DNA from: Paradevosia shaoguanensis
Lineage (GTDB): Bacteria; Pseudomonadota; Alphaproteobacteria; Rhizobiales; Devosiaceae
NCBI RefSeq assembly: GCF_016801025.1
Contig: NZ_CP068983.1
Location: 3,216,501-3,280,500 of the forward strand
Length of the DNA stretch: 64,000 nucleotides
Direction: 5' to 3'
Below the pieces are notes generated by a model, which worked only from the letters and a program-made list of their open reading frames with translations, was not told where the DNA came from and searched no databases. The position numbers and the translations under genes are program-made. Shown piece after piece: positions 50,974-59,252 of this stretch; position 1 is the first letter of the stretch; every line of letters starts with the position of its first letter.

Positions 50974-51591
50974 ATGAAGAAAAGCAGACTGGGCGTGGCG
51001 GTGATGGTGGCGGCGGTCTCGCTGACGGCGGGTGCACAGGCGGCCGATACGGCGGTGGCGATCTTCGCCGGTGGGTGCTTCTGGAGCATCGAAAGCGATT
51101 TCGACCATGCGCCGGGCGTGCTCGACACGACGTCGGGCTATATCGGCGGCACGGTGGAGAACCCGACCTACGAGCAGGTTTCGACCGAAACGACCGGGCA
51201 TCGCGAGGCGGTGCGCGTCACTTACGATCCCAATGTCACGAACTACGAGAAGCTGCTGACGGCTTATTGGCACATGACCGACCCGACCGATGGGGAAGGG
51301 CAGTTCTGTGATTTTGGCGACAGCTACCGGCCGGGCCTCTTCCCGCTGGACAAGGCGCAATATGATGCCGCCGAGGCCAGCAAGGCGGAGATCGGCAAGG
51401 AACTGAACAAGCCCGTGGCGACGACGATCGCAATGGCGACGACCTTCTATCCAGCCGAGGATTACCACCAGAATTTCTGGCAGACCAATGCGGCGCATTA
51501 CAAGGCGTACCGCGCCGGATGCGGGAAGAATGCCAAGGTCGAGGCGCTATGGGGGCAGTCGGCGTTCGAGGGCCTCAACGGGCACGAATAG
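50974..51591 (+). CDS. msrA: Exported peptide methionine sulfoxide reductase A
   Basis: MsrA reduces methionine-S-sulfoxide. The 205-residue protein has a signal peptide of about 22 residues (MKKSRLGVAVMVAAVSLTAG, cut after AQA), then FAGGCFWSIESDFDHAPGVL with the catalytic cysteine and DTTSGYIGG. A resolving cysteine is in YRAGCGK. GGGAGAAGGG precedes the ATG. The signal peptide sends the repair enzyme to the periplasm. The usual GCFWG reads GCFWS. Confidence 0.95.
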   Translation: MKKSRLGVAVMVAAVSLTAGAQAADTAVAIFAGGCFWSIESDFDHAPGVLDTTSGYIGGTVENPTYEQVSTETTGHREAVRVTYDPNVTNYEKLLTAYWHMTDPTDGEGQFCDFGDSYRPGLFPLDKAQYDAAEASKAEIGKELNKPVATTIAMATTFYPAEDYHQNFWQTNAAHYKAYRAGCGKNAKVEALWGQSAFEGLNGHE

Positions 51592-51592
51592 G

Positions 51593-52444
51593 CTATTTCG
51601 TCTCCGGGCTCGGCACGTTCGGGTCGGGGGTGACCGAGATTTGGTGCTCGGATTGAGCGTTCAGCTCCTTGGTGAGTGCGATCTTGGATTCCTCGGTCAG
51701 CGAGTAGAGCGTCGAGAGGTAATTGGGCGTCGCCACCCAGGCGCGAAGCTGCATGGCGACGCTAGCACCCGAAAAGCTATCCACATGCACATTGGGTGAA
51801 GGATCGATCAGCACGCGCTTGTCGCTGGTGGCGACGCGCAGCAGGATTTTTCGCGCCTTCGCGATGTCGAGCGAATCGGGGATCGAGACATTGACGTCGA
51901 TGCGCCGGCGCGGCTCGCGGCTGTGATTGGTGATGGCCGAGGCCCAGAGCTTCTGGTTGGGCGTGAAGATGTAAAGGCCGCTGGTCGAGCGCAGGCGCGT
52001 GCCGAAAAGGCCGATTTCCACTACGACGCCGGCCACGCCATCACCGGTGATGAACTCGCCGATGGCGATGGGGCGCAGGAGAATCAGCATGATTCCGGCG
52101 GCGATGTTGGCCAGCGTGTTCTGGAGGGCCAGCGCGATGGCGAGGCCGGCCGCGGCGAGGGCGGCATAGATCGAGGTGCTGGCAACGCCGATGAGGCTCA
52201 ACGCCGTAATGATAGCGAAGATCAGGATGCCGTAGCGGGTGACCTGGGAGACCAGCGGGACGAAGTTTTTATCCACACCATAGGCGCGCGGCATCAGGTG
52301 TTCGACGAAACGCGAGGCCGTTCGGGCCAGATACCAGCCGAAAAGCAGCACCAGAATCGCGGAAATGATCGAGCCAGCGTTGGCCAAAAGCCAGTTTGCC
52401 GGAATCATCACGAGGTTGGAGGCTTCTCTAACGCTTTCATCCAT
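51593..52444 (-). CDS. MscS-family mechanosensitive channel
   Basis: The 283-residue protein has three N-terminal membrane segments: ISAILVLLFGWYLARTASRF, LIFAIITALSLIG and the pore-lining helix AALAAAGLAIALALQNTLAN with small residues. The beta domain and C-terminal domain follow (GDGVAGVVVEIGLFGTRLRS). It releases solutes on hypo-osmotic shock. It lies two bases beyond the convergent msrA stop. Confidence 0.94.
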   Translation of the reverse strand: MDESVREASNLVMIPANWLLANAGSIISAILVLLFGWYLARTASRFVEHLMPRAYGVDKNFVPLVSQVTRYGILIFAIITALSLIGVASTSIYAALAAAGLAIALALQNTLANIAAGIMLILLRPIAIGEFITGDGVAGVVVEIGLFGTRLRSTSGLYIFTPNQKLWASAITNHSREPRRRIDVNVSIPDSLDIAKARKILLRVATSDKRVLIDPSPNVHVDSFSGASVAMQLRAWVATPNYLSTLYSLTEESKIALTKELNAQSEHQISVTPDPNVPSPETK

Positions 52445-52574
52445 AAGGAAATTCCCGATTGCCGCGGTGATTTATCCTAACAAAACGATCACGGCGGAAA
52501 AGTGCTGTACGGTGCTAGACAGGCAGAAAGAGCTTTGCTAGAGAGGCGCCACGTTGGAACCGGCGGTTGCAGCC

Positions 52575-52650
<76 letters not shown>

Positions 52651-52674
52651 ACGTTTCCCAACGGGAGCAAGGGC

Positions 52675-53961
52675 CTAGCCCTTGTCATTCCGGGTGGGGC
52701 GCTCCCAGCGGTTTCCAATTCTCTTGGCTGGTTTCCAATTCGCGTTCTGTTCCTGTTCCAGGACAGCCGGGCGAACCTCCTTCCAGCGAGCCTCCAAAAG
52801 CTTCATTCCGTCCACGGCGAGGCGCCGAGTGCTGACCTCCATGCCGTAGTGGCGAACCATTTCCGGGCTCATGTTCACGATGGCGCTGACCTGGCTTTCC
52901 GTGCAGCCCACCTCCAGCAGGTTGATAACGGCATTCTTTCGCAGGCCATGAAAGACGATCCGCTCTTCACGGAAGCGCTTGAATGGCTCGGTGTCCATCA
53001 GGCGTTGCCATTCCGTGCGGAACCCATCGGTGGTGTATTGGCCGCCCTTGATGCCGAGGTGGAGCACTGTACTCACAACCAGGGCTTCGCCGTCCTTGCG
53101 TCGAGATGATGCCGCTTCTGTCGCCATGCGCTCGGCAACATCGATCCACCACCGATACTCGGAATGGACTGGTATCCAGACCTGCTTTCCTGTCTTCTGG
53201 GCAACCACCGGGATAACCGTGTCTGCCTTCCGCGGACGCTGCATGGGGAGCACATCGCTTTGGCGCTGCCCTGTGAACAGGGCCGACATGGCGGGCATCA
53301 GGCAGTTGAACGGGGCGTGCTCCAACAGGATATCGAAGGCCCAATCCGGCCAAGGCCGCCACGGCTCGCCGCCCGGAATCTTCTCCGTGTGCTCAACTGG
53401 GTTGATCGCGCTGTAGCCGCGCGGGATGCCCCAGGACAGCAGGCGCGATAGATAGGCGCGAAACTGGTTGGCGGTCGCCGGCGTCTCTGCGAGCGCGTCG
53501 ATAGCTGCCTGCGCGTCTGGCGTCGTCAACTCGCTGGGCAGATCGAACGCCCAGGCCGCTACCACCATATCTCGTGAGCGTTCGTATCCCCGGCGGGTGG
53601 AAGCAGCCAGGCTGGTGAAAGCCTCATGGGCATGGAAAGCTTCCGTCAGCGCGGTAAAGTCCTTCGCGTTCTCATGGTCGCGTTGTTCTTTGGCTTGATA
53701 GGCCTTCCTGGCCTCCGGCCAGAACCCTTCGTCCCTCACATCGGGCAATTGGACGCCATACAGGAATAGGCAACCGTTGCGATGCTCCAGAGCCTCACAG
53801 ATGGCGTAGGAGACGCTGAACTCGGCTGATAGAGGTTCTGGCAGCCGAATGGAGGGAAGCGCCTCCGGCGTGTTCCTATGGCGGGTGTAGTAGGTGTAAA
53901 TGGTCTTTTTGCCGTTCTTCCGCTTGAAGATGCGGTGAGCGTGCCTCGGCAGTTCAGCCAT
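52675..53961 (-). CDS. int: Tyrosine recombinase / prophage integrase
   Basis: The 428-residue protein has an N-terminal arm-binding and SAM-like region, then the catalytic domain with R233 (TGQRQSDV), the HGLRK box (H338, R341) and Y372 (RHYGMEVS). The position usually occupied by His before the tyrosine is N363 (IVNMSPEMV). The ATG at 53961 is chosen because the conserved start RHAHRIFKRKNGK follows; a longer frame reaches 54048. It lies next to tRNA-Lys and drives integration there. Confidence 0.92.
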   Translation of the reverse strand: MAELPRHAHRIFKRKNGKKTIYTYYTRHRNTPEALPSIRLPEPLSAEFSVSYAICEALEHRNGCLFLYGVQLPDVRDEGFWPEARKAYQAKEQRDHENAKDFTALTEAFHAHEAFTSLAASTRRGYERSRDMVVAAWAFDLPSELTTPDAQAAIDALAETPATANQFRAYLSRLLSWGIPRGYSAINPVEHTEKIPGGEPWRPWPDWAFDILLEHAPFNCLMPAMSALFTGQRQSDVLPMQRPRKADTVIPVVAQKTGKQVWIPVHSEYRWWIDVAERMATEAASSRRKDGEALVVSTVLHLGIKGGQYTTDGFRTEWQRLMDTEPFKRFREERIVFHGLRKNAVINLLEVGCTESQVSAIVNMSPEMVRHYGMEVSTRRLAVDGMKLLEARWKEVRPAVLEQEQNANWKPAKRIGNRWERPTRNDKG

Positions 53962-54223
53962 GCCGCTTTTCCCGGAGCGCGACAACGAACCTATCCCCCA
54001 TTCCGGTTGGTGCCTCGACAATTCCAAGGCTACGGTTGAGGTCGCCACGATACCAGAATTTGCGGCGGGTGCTCTCTACCCACTTGGGCTGTGGATAGAC
54101 GGTGCCCACGCGCTCAAGGAAATCCTCCACGTGACGCTCCCCGCAATATGCGGCAGCGATGTCTGCGTTCATTCGCGGTGGCCAGGTGTCCGCCGGCATT
54201 GCAGTGGGGCGGCGTGCGCTCAT
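53954..54223 (-). CDS. Excisionase-like small DNA-binding protein
   Basis: The 89-residue protein has NADIAAAYCGERHVEDFLER and TRRKFWYRGDLNRSLG, the pattern of AlpA/excisionase-like helix-turn-helix proteins in which a W-YR motif closes the domain. It overlaps the integrase start by eight bases and is coupled upstream by ATGA. Position next to int supports a role in excision direction control. This is an inference from fold-like pattern and location. Confidence 0.6.
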   Translation of the reverse strand: MSARRPTAMPADTWPPRMNADIAAAYCGERHVEDFLERVGTVYPQPKWVESTRRKFWYRGDLNRSLGIVEAPTGMGDRFVVALREKRHG

Positions 54224-54495
54224 GCTCCTTCCCTCGCGGCTTGCATCATGGCGCGGAAGATGGTTGCCGCAGTGCTTGGGCGAACTTCATCCGGAGTGAA
54301 TTCGCTGGCGGCGCTGCCGGCCAGTTTCATCCCATCCGTAGGCTCCATGAGAGCATCGAGGACGGCATCGGCGACCTCGTACGCCTTTCCAATCTTCGAG
54401 GCGGAGGCATAGGGGGCCGACATGTCTTCCGGTGCCTTGGCCCCATGCAGGACAACGTAAGCCTTTCTCGCGATCTTCTCCCGCATGCTGGTCAT
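54220..54495 (-). CDS. Phage hypothetical protein
   Basis: The 91-residue protein starts MTSMREKIARKAYVVLHGAK and is probably helical, with a conserved-looking DAVLDALMEPTDGMKLAG segment. No domain is recognised. ATGA overlaps link it to both neighbours. A longer frame extends to 54813, but the upstream part is the next gene in another frame. Confidence 0.65.
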   Translation of the reverse strand: MTSMREKIARKAYVVLHGAKAPEDMSAPYASASKIGKAYEVADAVLDALMEPTDGMKLAGSAASEFTPDEVRPSTAATIFRAMMQAAREGA

Positions 54496-54692
54496 TCCTT
54501 GGACCTCGCGGCTTGGAGGGCAGCGCGGCCGACGGGGGTGATGCTCCAGCGACGTGGCTTCGCCAACACCTCCGCAAGACCGTTCTTCCTGCAAAACTGG
54601 CGAACGCGATCTTCGGCATCGTCGGCTGGTTTGAGCCTCCATCCGTTTTCCAGCGCTTCCAAGAAATCGTACTGCGCGTAGGTCAGATTCAC
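54492..54692 (-). CDS. Phage small winged-helix-like protein
   Basis: The 66-residue protein (GTG start at 54692) has LTYAQYDFLEALENGWRLKP and WSITPVGRAALQAARSKE, a pattern like a small winged helix of MarR/PadR type. It is linked by GTGA overlap to the upstream gene and ATGA overlap downstream. Function unknown. Confidence 0.62.
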   Translation of the reverse strand: MNLTYAQYDFLEALENGWRLKPADDAEDRVRQFCRKNGLAEVLAKPRRWSITPVGRAALQAARSKE

Positions 54693-55174
54693 TTCTCGGC
54701 CCTCTCGGGGTTGAGGGCGGAACGGGCGAGGCGGAGAGAACCGATAGTGAATTCGTGTGCCCAAGCGGCGTAGGCATCATCGCCTTCTTCTGGGTCGTAG
54801 CTATAGGCTGCATCTGCGAAAGGCGTCAGCGCCTTCCGCATCCTCTTGATCGTCGCTTTGGCAGATGTCAGCTTGGTAGCGAAGGTTGCCACCTGTTCTT
54901 TCTGGCCCTCGTAGTCCTCCCGCAGCCGCGCATTCTCTGCCTCAAGGGCTTCGATGGTCGGGGAGTAATGCGCATGGATAGCGTCGAGAACCGTATTGGT
55001 GGCGTCGATTGCCCCTTGCCTCCAAGTGCCGCTTTCGTCCAGCGCCTCATCTTCGATGCCCGGCTCGAATCCCGAGGCAAGGAAGATGGCGAGGTTGTCG
55101 CCACCGAACAGATCGACGCTGACCCCGCCAAGGTGCTGGCGCAGCTCCGCGCGGGATTGCTTATCGTTGGGCAT
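54689..55174 (-). CDS. Phage hypothetical coiled-coil protein
   Basis: The 161-residue protein has a central coiled coil (IEALEAENARLREDYEGQKE, then ATFATKLTSAKATIKRMRK) and an aromatic C-terminal part (FADAAYSYDPEEGDDAY). No domain is known. The start MPNDKQ at 55174 is preceded by GGAG eight bases upstream. It overlaps the upstream gene by 14 bases. Confidence 0.65.
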   Translation of the reverse strand: MPNDKQSRAELRQHLGGVSVDLFGGDNLAIFLASGFEPGIEDEALDESGTWRQGAIDATNTVLDAIHAHYSPTIEALEAENARLREDYEGQKEQVATFATKLTSAKATIKRMRKALTPFADAAYSYDPEEGDDAYAAWAHEFTIGSLRLARSALNPERAEK

Positions 55175-55403
55175 GGGAGGACTCCTTCTCGTCAAGGCAA
55201 GCGCCGCGTATGGCCTCTTTCTTCGCTTGGGCCATAGTTTCGATGCCCTCTGGCGAATAACCTTGGTACATGTACGTGCCGTCCTCCCACGTCACGATGA
55301 TGTAGAATTTGTGCCGTGGGTGGTCGTAAACACGCTCGATCTCGATCGTGGCGCCCTTGTGCGTTCCCCGGAAAACGCCGCGAGACTTCTCTATAATCCT
55401 CAT
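55161..55403 (-). CDS. Phage small hypothetical protein
   Basis: The 80-residue protein has a beta-rich core RIIEKSRGVFRGTHKGATIE, VYDHPRHKFYIIVTWEDGTY. No domain is recognised. It is coupled by ATGA to the large zinc-ribbon gene upstream. Confidence 0.62.
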   Translation of the reverse strand: MRIIEKSRGVFRGTHKGATIEIERVYDHPRHKFYIIVTWEDGTYMYQGYSPEGIETMAQAKKEAIRGACLDEKESSHAQR

Positions 55404-56620
55404 TCACCCTGTCCCCTCGCTAGAGGCTGGGAAGAGGTGGCCAGAACTTCGAACCGGCCATCTTCCCATTCCTCGATCGGGCGCGCCCAGAACGAGCCGT
55501 CATCGGTGGATTGGTAGATGGCGACCGGGTGCATATCGACGGAGGGAGGCGGCACCGACGCTGGCGGTTCTTTCATCAGCGCATCAATGGACGGTTTCTT
55601 GTCCACCCAGTGCTTCGCCTGCATCTTGCCGATGCCGAGCAGCACGTATTCGCCGCCGCTCTTCTTGTGGCGGTGCGTTGCAACGGGTTGCAGCGGGGCG
55701 GCGGCGATCATGGCCTTGAAAGTCCCGATGCCAATCTCTTGCCGCAGAAAATCCTTGGTGATGGGGCCGCCGCGACCGCCTTCAATAATGGGGCCGAACG
55801 CAGCCACTTTCATTGCCTCGGTCGGCTCTACCGGCACCAGCTTCCACCCATCAGGCACGGCCGGCGCGGGAGCCTCGACCAGTGCCGAGCGGTAGAGAGG
55901 GAGGAAATCTGCCTCTATTTCCTCAGCGGCATGCGTATCGGCGAATTGCCGTTGCCAAGCGGTCAAGAGCGGCCGGAACTCTGCGGCCTTGAAGACATTG
56001 CCCGTTGGCTTGTGCAGATAGGCCACCGGCTCTTGCCCTTCTGCGCGGGAGAGGGCGGCGGTGAGGGCCGTACGGGCATCCTCTGCGGCCGCGCGTTGAT
56101 CGCCATCCCAAACCCACTCTCGGCATTCCAGAGCCGATTTCAGCCACAAATCGACGTCGATAGCGGCCTGTCGCACCTCCTCCGTCACCACGGCCTGGTT
56201 GGCGCGGCTGTCTGGTTTCAGAGACTGTTGGTGGAGGTTGAGCGCATCGGTCATGCTACGCCGATCAGCGTCGGTAACCGCGCGACGGAAATGCAGTTTG
56301 AGCACGCGATCGCTTTCCGTGTCCGCCGACATTGCCACAACTGGCAAACTGCTATCGGTGAACCAAGTGTCCTGAACAGGCTCAGAATGGCTGTCGGCAG
56401 CGCGATGGTTCCAGGCTGTTGCGGCCTCTTCCGCCGTTTCGAAGTGACGATTGACATCTAGCGGACACGCTCGCGCGGCAGAACCAAGAGGACCATATTC
56501 GTGGTAGAGGTAGAACATGCCGCCAACAGGGTGGTTGTCATGCGGTTCTTGCCCCATCTTAAATGGCGAGCCGCAGAACGGGCACGCCAGCAGTTCCTCG
56601 CTAATGGGGTTGGTGCTCAT
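55400..56620 (-). CDS. Lar-like zinc-ribbon phage protein
   Basis: The 406-residue protein begins with a Lar/RAP (restriction-alleviation) type ribbon: LLACPFCGSP, a second Cys in RACPLD, and EEAATAWNHRA. Later it holds the phage-common motifs DGWKLVPVEPTEAM and FKAMIAAAP. The N-terminus resembles restriction-alleviation proteins, which counter host type I restriction; the long remainder does not. Role inferred only from the domain. It is coupled by ATGA on both sides. Confidence 0.7.
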   Translation of the reverse strand: MSTNPISEELLACPFCGSPFKMGQEPHDNHPVGGMFYLYHEYGPLGSAARACPLDVNRHFETAEEAATAWNHRAADSHSEPVQDTWFTDSSLPVVAMSADTESDRVLKLHFRRAVTDADRRSMTDALNLHQQSLKPDSRANQAVVTEEVRQAAIDVDLWLKSALECREWVWDGDQRAAAEDARTALTAALSRAEGQEPVAYLHKPTGNVFKAAEFRPLLTAWQRQFADTHAAEEIEADFLPLYRSALVEAPAPAVPDGWKLVPVEPTEAMKVAAFGPIIEGGRGGPITKDFLRQEIGIGTFKAMIAAAPLQPVATHRHKKSGGEYVLLGIGKMQAKHWVDKKPSIDALMKEPPASVPPPSVDMHPVAIYQSTDDGSFWARPIEEWEDGRFEVLATSSQPLARGQGE

Positions 56621-56823
56621 GGCTCGTCCCTCAGGTCGCGTTGATAGTCAGGATCAGGCTCGTTCTCGGATTCTTCCCAAGGGCAGACGCCATCGGTTTC
56701 GTCCTCAAGCTCGCAGCGCCGAATAGAATAGGCGCCGCAGAACGGGCACAGTTTGCCGCCGCTAGCCTCGTAATCTTCCTCCGGGGTGCGCAGCTTCCAG
56801 TCGTCATAGCCGGGAATGTTCAT
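56617..56823 (-). CDS. Phage small zinc-ribbon protein
   Basis: The 68-residue acidic protein has CPFCGAYSIRRCELEDETDG followed by CPWEE, giving a four-cysteine pattern that suggests a zinc knuckle. The ATG at 56823 has GAGGTG ten bases upstream, inside the previous gene. Function unknown; related to the ribbon in the next gene. Confidence 0.68.
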   Translation of the reverse strand: MNIPGYDDWKLRTPEEDYEASGGKLCPFCGAYSIRRCELEDETDGVCPWEESENEPDPDYQRDLRDEP

Positions 56824-57259
56824 GGTTCACCTCGATAAGGGCTTGGAGGAGGGCGTCGAGAAGGGCGAGCACTTCGTCCGGCGCATCGGCGGAGAAGTCC
56901 CGGCACGGCTCGTCAGGCTCGGTGAGGCAGGCCCATGGCATATCCTGCTCGCCACAGGTGCCGCTTGCGCGTTGCCAACCCGGCAGCTTCTCCTCGATCA
57001 GCGCAACTGTGGCGTCGAGGGAGGAGGAGTAGGAGGGAACGGAAAGGCAAGTGCTTAGCTCGTCAAACGGAGCGCTCCGGACGTTGCACAGGAAGCACAT
57101 GTTGTCCCGGCGCCGATCGAAAAAGGCGTAGCTTCCGTATGAGGTCTGGCGCATGACGATAGGGCCGATCGCGACCGCTATCTCCGCGTCGAGCACCGCA
57201 TCAGGTCCCGTCGCCTTGCGCACCCTATCCAGCAGGGAATGGAGATCGGGGGAGGTCAT
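56804..57259 (-). CDS. Phage ABA-sandwich-type protein
   Basis: The 151-residue protein resembles the 'phage ABA sandwich' family: LLDRVRKATGPDAVLDAEIA at the start, VPSYSSSLDATVALIEEKLP in the middle and ALLDALLQALIE at the end. Function unknown. ATG 57259 overlaps the HNH stop by ATGA; an ATG at 57274 is in frame. Confidence 0.68.
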   Translation of the reverse strand: MTSPDLHSLLDRVRKATGPDAVLDAEIAVAIGPIVMRQTSYGSYAFFDRRRDNMCFLCNVRSAPFDELSTCLSVPSYSSSLDATVALIEEKLPGWQRASGTCGEQDMPWACLTEPDEPCRDFSADAPDEVLALLDALLQALIEVNHEHSRL

Positions 57260-57633
57260 GGCAGGAGTGTCCATTTTTCGATCTTTCGTGTTGCGGTGCG
57301 TTGGGGCTGGCGGGGCGAGAAGCCTTGGCTCTGGAACGCCGGCTTACGGCGCCCATCCCAGCCCTTCGTTACGAGCCGGTCGCGCTTGGCCTTGGCAGCA
57401 GCGTCGGCGGCGTCCTTCTGGGCCTTGCACTTGGTATGGGCGGGGCGGCAGTTCGCGTCAGCATCAGCACCGCCAAGGCTCAGGGCCTCAAGGTGTTCGA
57501 TGAAGTAGGATTGCCCGTTGTAGATCTTGTTGCCGCACAGGCAGCAGATGCCGTTCGCTTCGAGGAATATGCGGGCGGCGCGAGCACGCGTCATGCTCCG
57601 GCGCTTCGTGGGGGCGATGAACTGGAGGGTCAT
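57256..57633 (-). CDS. HNH endonuclease
   Basis: The 125-residue protein has an HNH nuclease signature: CCLCGNKI, then EHLEALSLGGADADANCRPA and HTKCKAQKD with zinc cysteines. HNH proteins cut DNA in phage packaging, homing or recombination; here the gene is in the early region, so a packaging role is uncertain. The C-terminal tail is basic. It is coupled by ATGA to both neighbours. Confidence 0.85.
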   Translation of the reverse strand: MTLQFIAPTKRRSMTRARAARIFLEANGICCLCGNKIYNGQSYFIEHLEALSLGGADADANCRPAHTKCKAQKDAADAAAKAKRDRLVTKGWDGRRKPAFQSQGFSPRQPQRTATRKIEKWTLLP

Positions 57634-57824
57634 TGCTCGCCCCCATCATCATTGCGCCACACGGAGATGGACTGATTTCCAAACTTGATGCTGTAGTAGA
57701 CGCCAAGAAATCGGATGCCGAATAGCTTTCCTGGCTCCCACGGAGCGTTGCGGATAGCCCAGTCGGCAGCAGACGCCATGCCTGCGAAGTCTTTCCCGCC
57801 GTGGAGGATGACACGGAGCTTCAT
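57630..57824 (-). CDS. Phage small hypothetical protein
   Basis: The 64-residue protein (MKLRVILHGGKDFAGMASAA, then IRFLGVYYSIKFGNQSISVW) is probably beta-alpha-beta. No domain is known. The ATG at 57824 overlaps the NinB-like stop by four bases. Confidence 0.6.
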   Translation of the reverse strand: MKLRVILHGGKDFAGMASAADWAIRNAPWEPGKLFGIRFLGVYYSIKFGNQSISVWRNDDGGEQ

Positions 57825-58273
57825 GCTGCCTGCTCCCTGCTCTCGAGGAAGCCGCGCCGCTCCGTCTCCGTCAGCGAGATGCCTTTCAGATGGCAAAAGG
57901 CGATGGTGTATTCGATGAGCGAAGAAGCCCTCGCCACCGACATGTTGGCGCTGCTTTCGCGAAGAGCGACAAACTCGCCTTCGATCCCTGGGACAACCTG
58001 CCCGCGACGATCATCTTCGGTTTCAGCCGTCGCGATGGCATGGGCGCTGATTAGCAGCACCTTCCATTCCTCAGCTTTCCGAGGCTTGCCGGCCCACTCG
58101 AAGCCGCTGCGCTCAATGTCTCCAAGGATCGCGTGGAACTTCGCATTCTGGTCAATGCTGCGCTGCGGCGGAGCGATGGTTACGCGGCTATAGGGCTGGG
58201 CATCGCGCAGGGCTTCGATGGCGTTGCCCATGACGCGGGGAGTAGCGAGAACGAAAGACTGGCGGTCGGTCAT
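57821..58273 (-). CDS. NinB-like recombination protein
   Basis: The 150-residue protein matches the NinB family: SRVTIAPPQRSIDQNAKFHA near residue 30, RKAEEWKVLLISAHAIATAE and SSLIEYTIAFCHLKGISLTE. NinB (lambda Orf) is a recombination mediator that aids loading of annealing protein on SSB-coated DNA. The ERF annealing gene is nearby, which fits. The ATG at 58273 is chosen by homology. Confidence 0.82.
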   Translation of the reverse strand: MTDRQSFVLATPRVMGNAIEALRDAQPYSRVTIAPPQRSIDQNAKFHAILGDIERSGFEWAGKPRKAEEWKVLLISAHAIATAETEDDRRGQVVPGIEGEFVALRESSANMSVARASSLIEYTIAFCHLKGISLTETERRGFLESREQAA

Positions 58274-58275
58274 GG

Positions 58276-58458
58276 CTATGCATCCACTCCCCAAATCCAC
58301 CTCGCCCTGTCCCGATAGGCGCTCTCAAGCTCCCTCGTGTCGGCATCGGAAAGGTGCAGGTAATCCTCACCAGACATGTGCCGGTCGTGCCAAGCTGCAA
58401 GCTGCTGCTCGGTCTTGACCGACTTCAACTCGTCCAGTGCCTGCTTTTTCACGTCCAT
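58276..58458 (-). CDS. Phage small hypothetical protein
   Basis: The 60-residue helical acidic protein has MDVKKQALDELKSVKTEQQL and LSDADTRELESAYRDRARWI. No domain is known. It lies between the ERF and NinB-like genes. Confidence 0.6.
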   Translation of the reverse strand: MDVKKQALDELKSVKTEQQLAAWHDRHMSGEDYLHLSDADTRELESAYRDRARWIWGVDA

Positions 58459-58514
58459 TGATCCTTCCGGAGCGGGGTTGTTGGCCGCCGCCCCGGCCCT
58501 TGGTTGGGATAGGG

Positions 58515-59252
58515 TTAGGCGGCCAGCCCGTCGAAGTTCGGCGGCGTGTAGTCGCGATCATCGAAAGGCGGCGCATCGTCCTGCATGGAGGCGCGCTCAT
58601 CGAGTTCGGCGAACTTGTCGGCCTTCTCGTCCATCATGGTCTGGCGCCAGTCTTTCGGCAGGCTGTCCAGAGCAGCGGTGACGCTGGCCTGCGCCCAAAA
58701 CTTGTCGAAATCGGCGATAGTCGCGAGCTTCTTGTTGGCCGCCGAAAGTCGCGAGTAAGTTTCGCGGCTATTGGCCTTCGACTGCGGAGCCGTGGAGTTC
58801 GCCTCGCGTGGCTGGACCTCATGCGTGGTAGAGTCCGCGTCGTTGTCGCCTTCGGTGGGGATACAGAAGGCCTGCATGGCGGCATACTTGTAGGCCGCGG
58901 ACATCGCCTTGTTCGTCGCCTTGTCGCCGCTGTCCATGGCCTCGCCGAAGGTGCGAACGGTATGCTTTGAGCCGTCCTCCGACGAGATAAGATCGAATTC
59001 GGCTTCGACGGTCACATAGAACAGGGCATTGCCCTTGGCGTTCTTGCGCTCCGACACTTCACGCGAAAGCATGCGCGGCAGAATGCAGAGGTTGTGCTTG
59101 GCGATGATCGGTGACAGGGCGTTGTAGACATCATCAATGCCCCGGAACTTGTACCCCTGCTGATCGTTCTTGCGATCCTTGCTGATACCTTCCTTGGCAA
59201 TCTCGGACGTAACCGCAGCGATGGCGGCATATACCTTGGGAGCGTCGGTCAT
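58515..59252 (-). CDS. ERF-family single-strand annealing protein
   Basis: The 245-residue protein has the ERF motifs DQQGYKFRGIDDVYNALSPI near residue 30 and GDKATNKAMSAAYKYAAMQA near residue 115. ERF proteins form rings that anneal complementary strands in phage recombination. The C-terminal half is low complexity with acidic residues (FDDRDYTPPNFDGLAA), consistent with SSB-like contacts. It abuts the coiled-coil gene with no gap. Confidence 0.88.
   Translation of the reverse strand: MTDAPKVYAAIAAVTSEIAKEGISKDRKNDQQGYKFRGIDDVYNALSPIIAKHNLCILPRMLSREVSERKNAKGNALFYVTVEAEFDLISSEDGSKHTVRTFGEAMDSGDKATNKAMSAAYKYAAMQAFCIPTEGDNDADSTTHEVQPREANSTAPQSKANSRETYSRLSAANKKLATIADFDKFWAQASVTAALDSLPKDWRQTMMDEKADKFAELDERASMQDDAPPFDDRDYTPPNFDGLAA

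Noticed and set aside
52668-52684. Integrase terminator or attachment core at the CAAGGGC/GCCCTTG palindrome
   Set aside because: The 7-bp inverted repeat overlaps the integrase stop, but there is no T-tract on either strand and no evidence that it is the crossover core.
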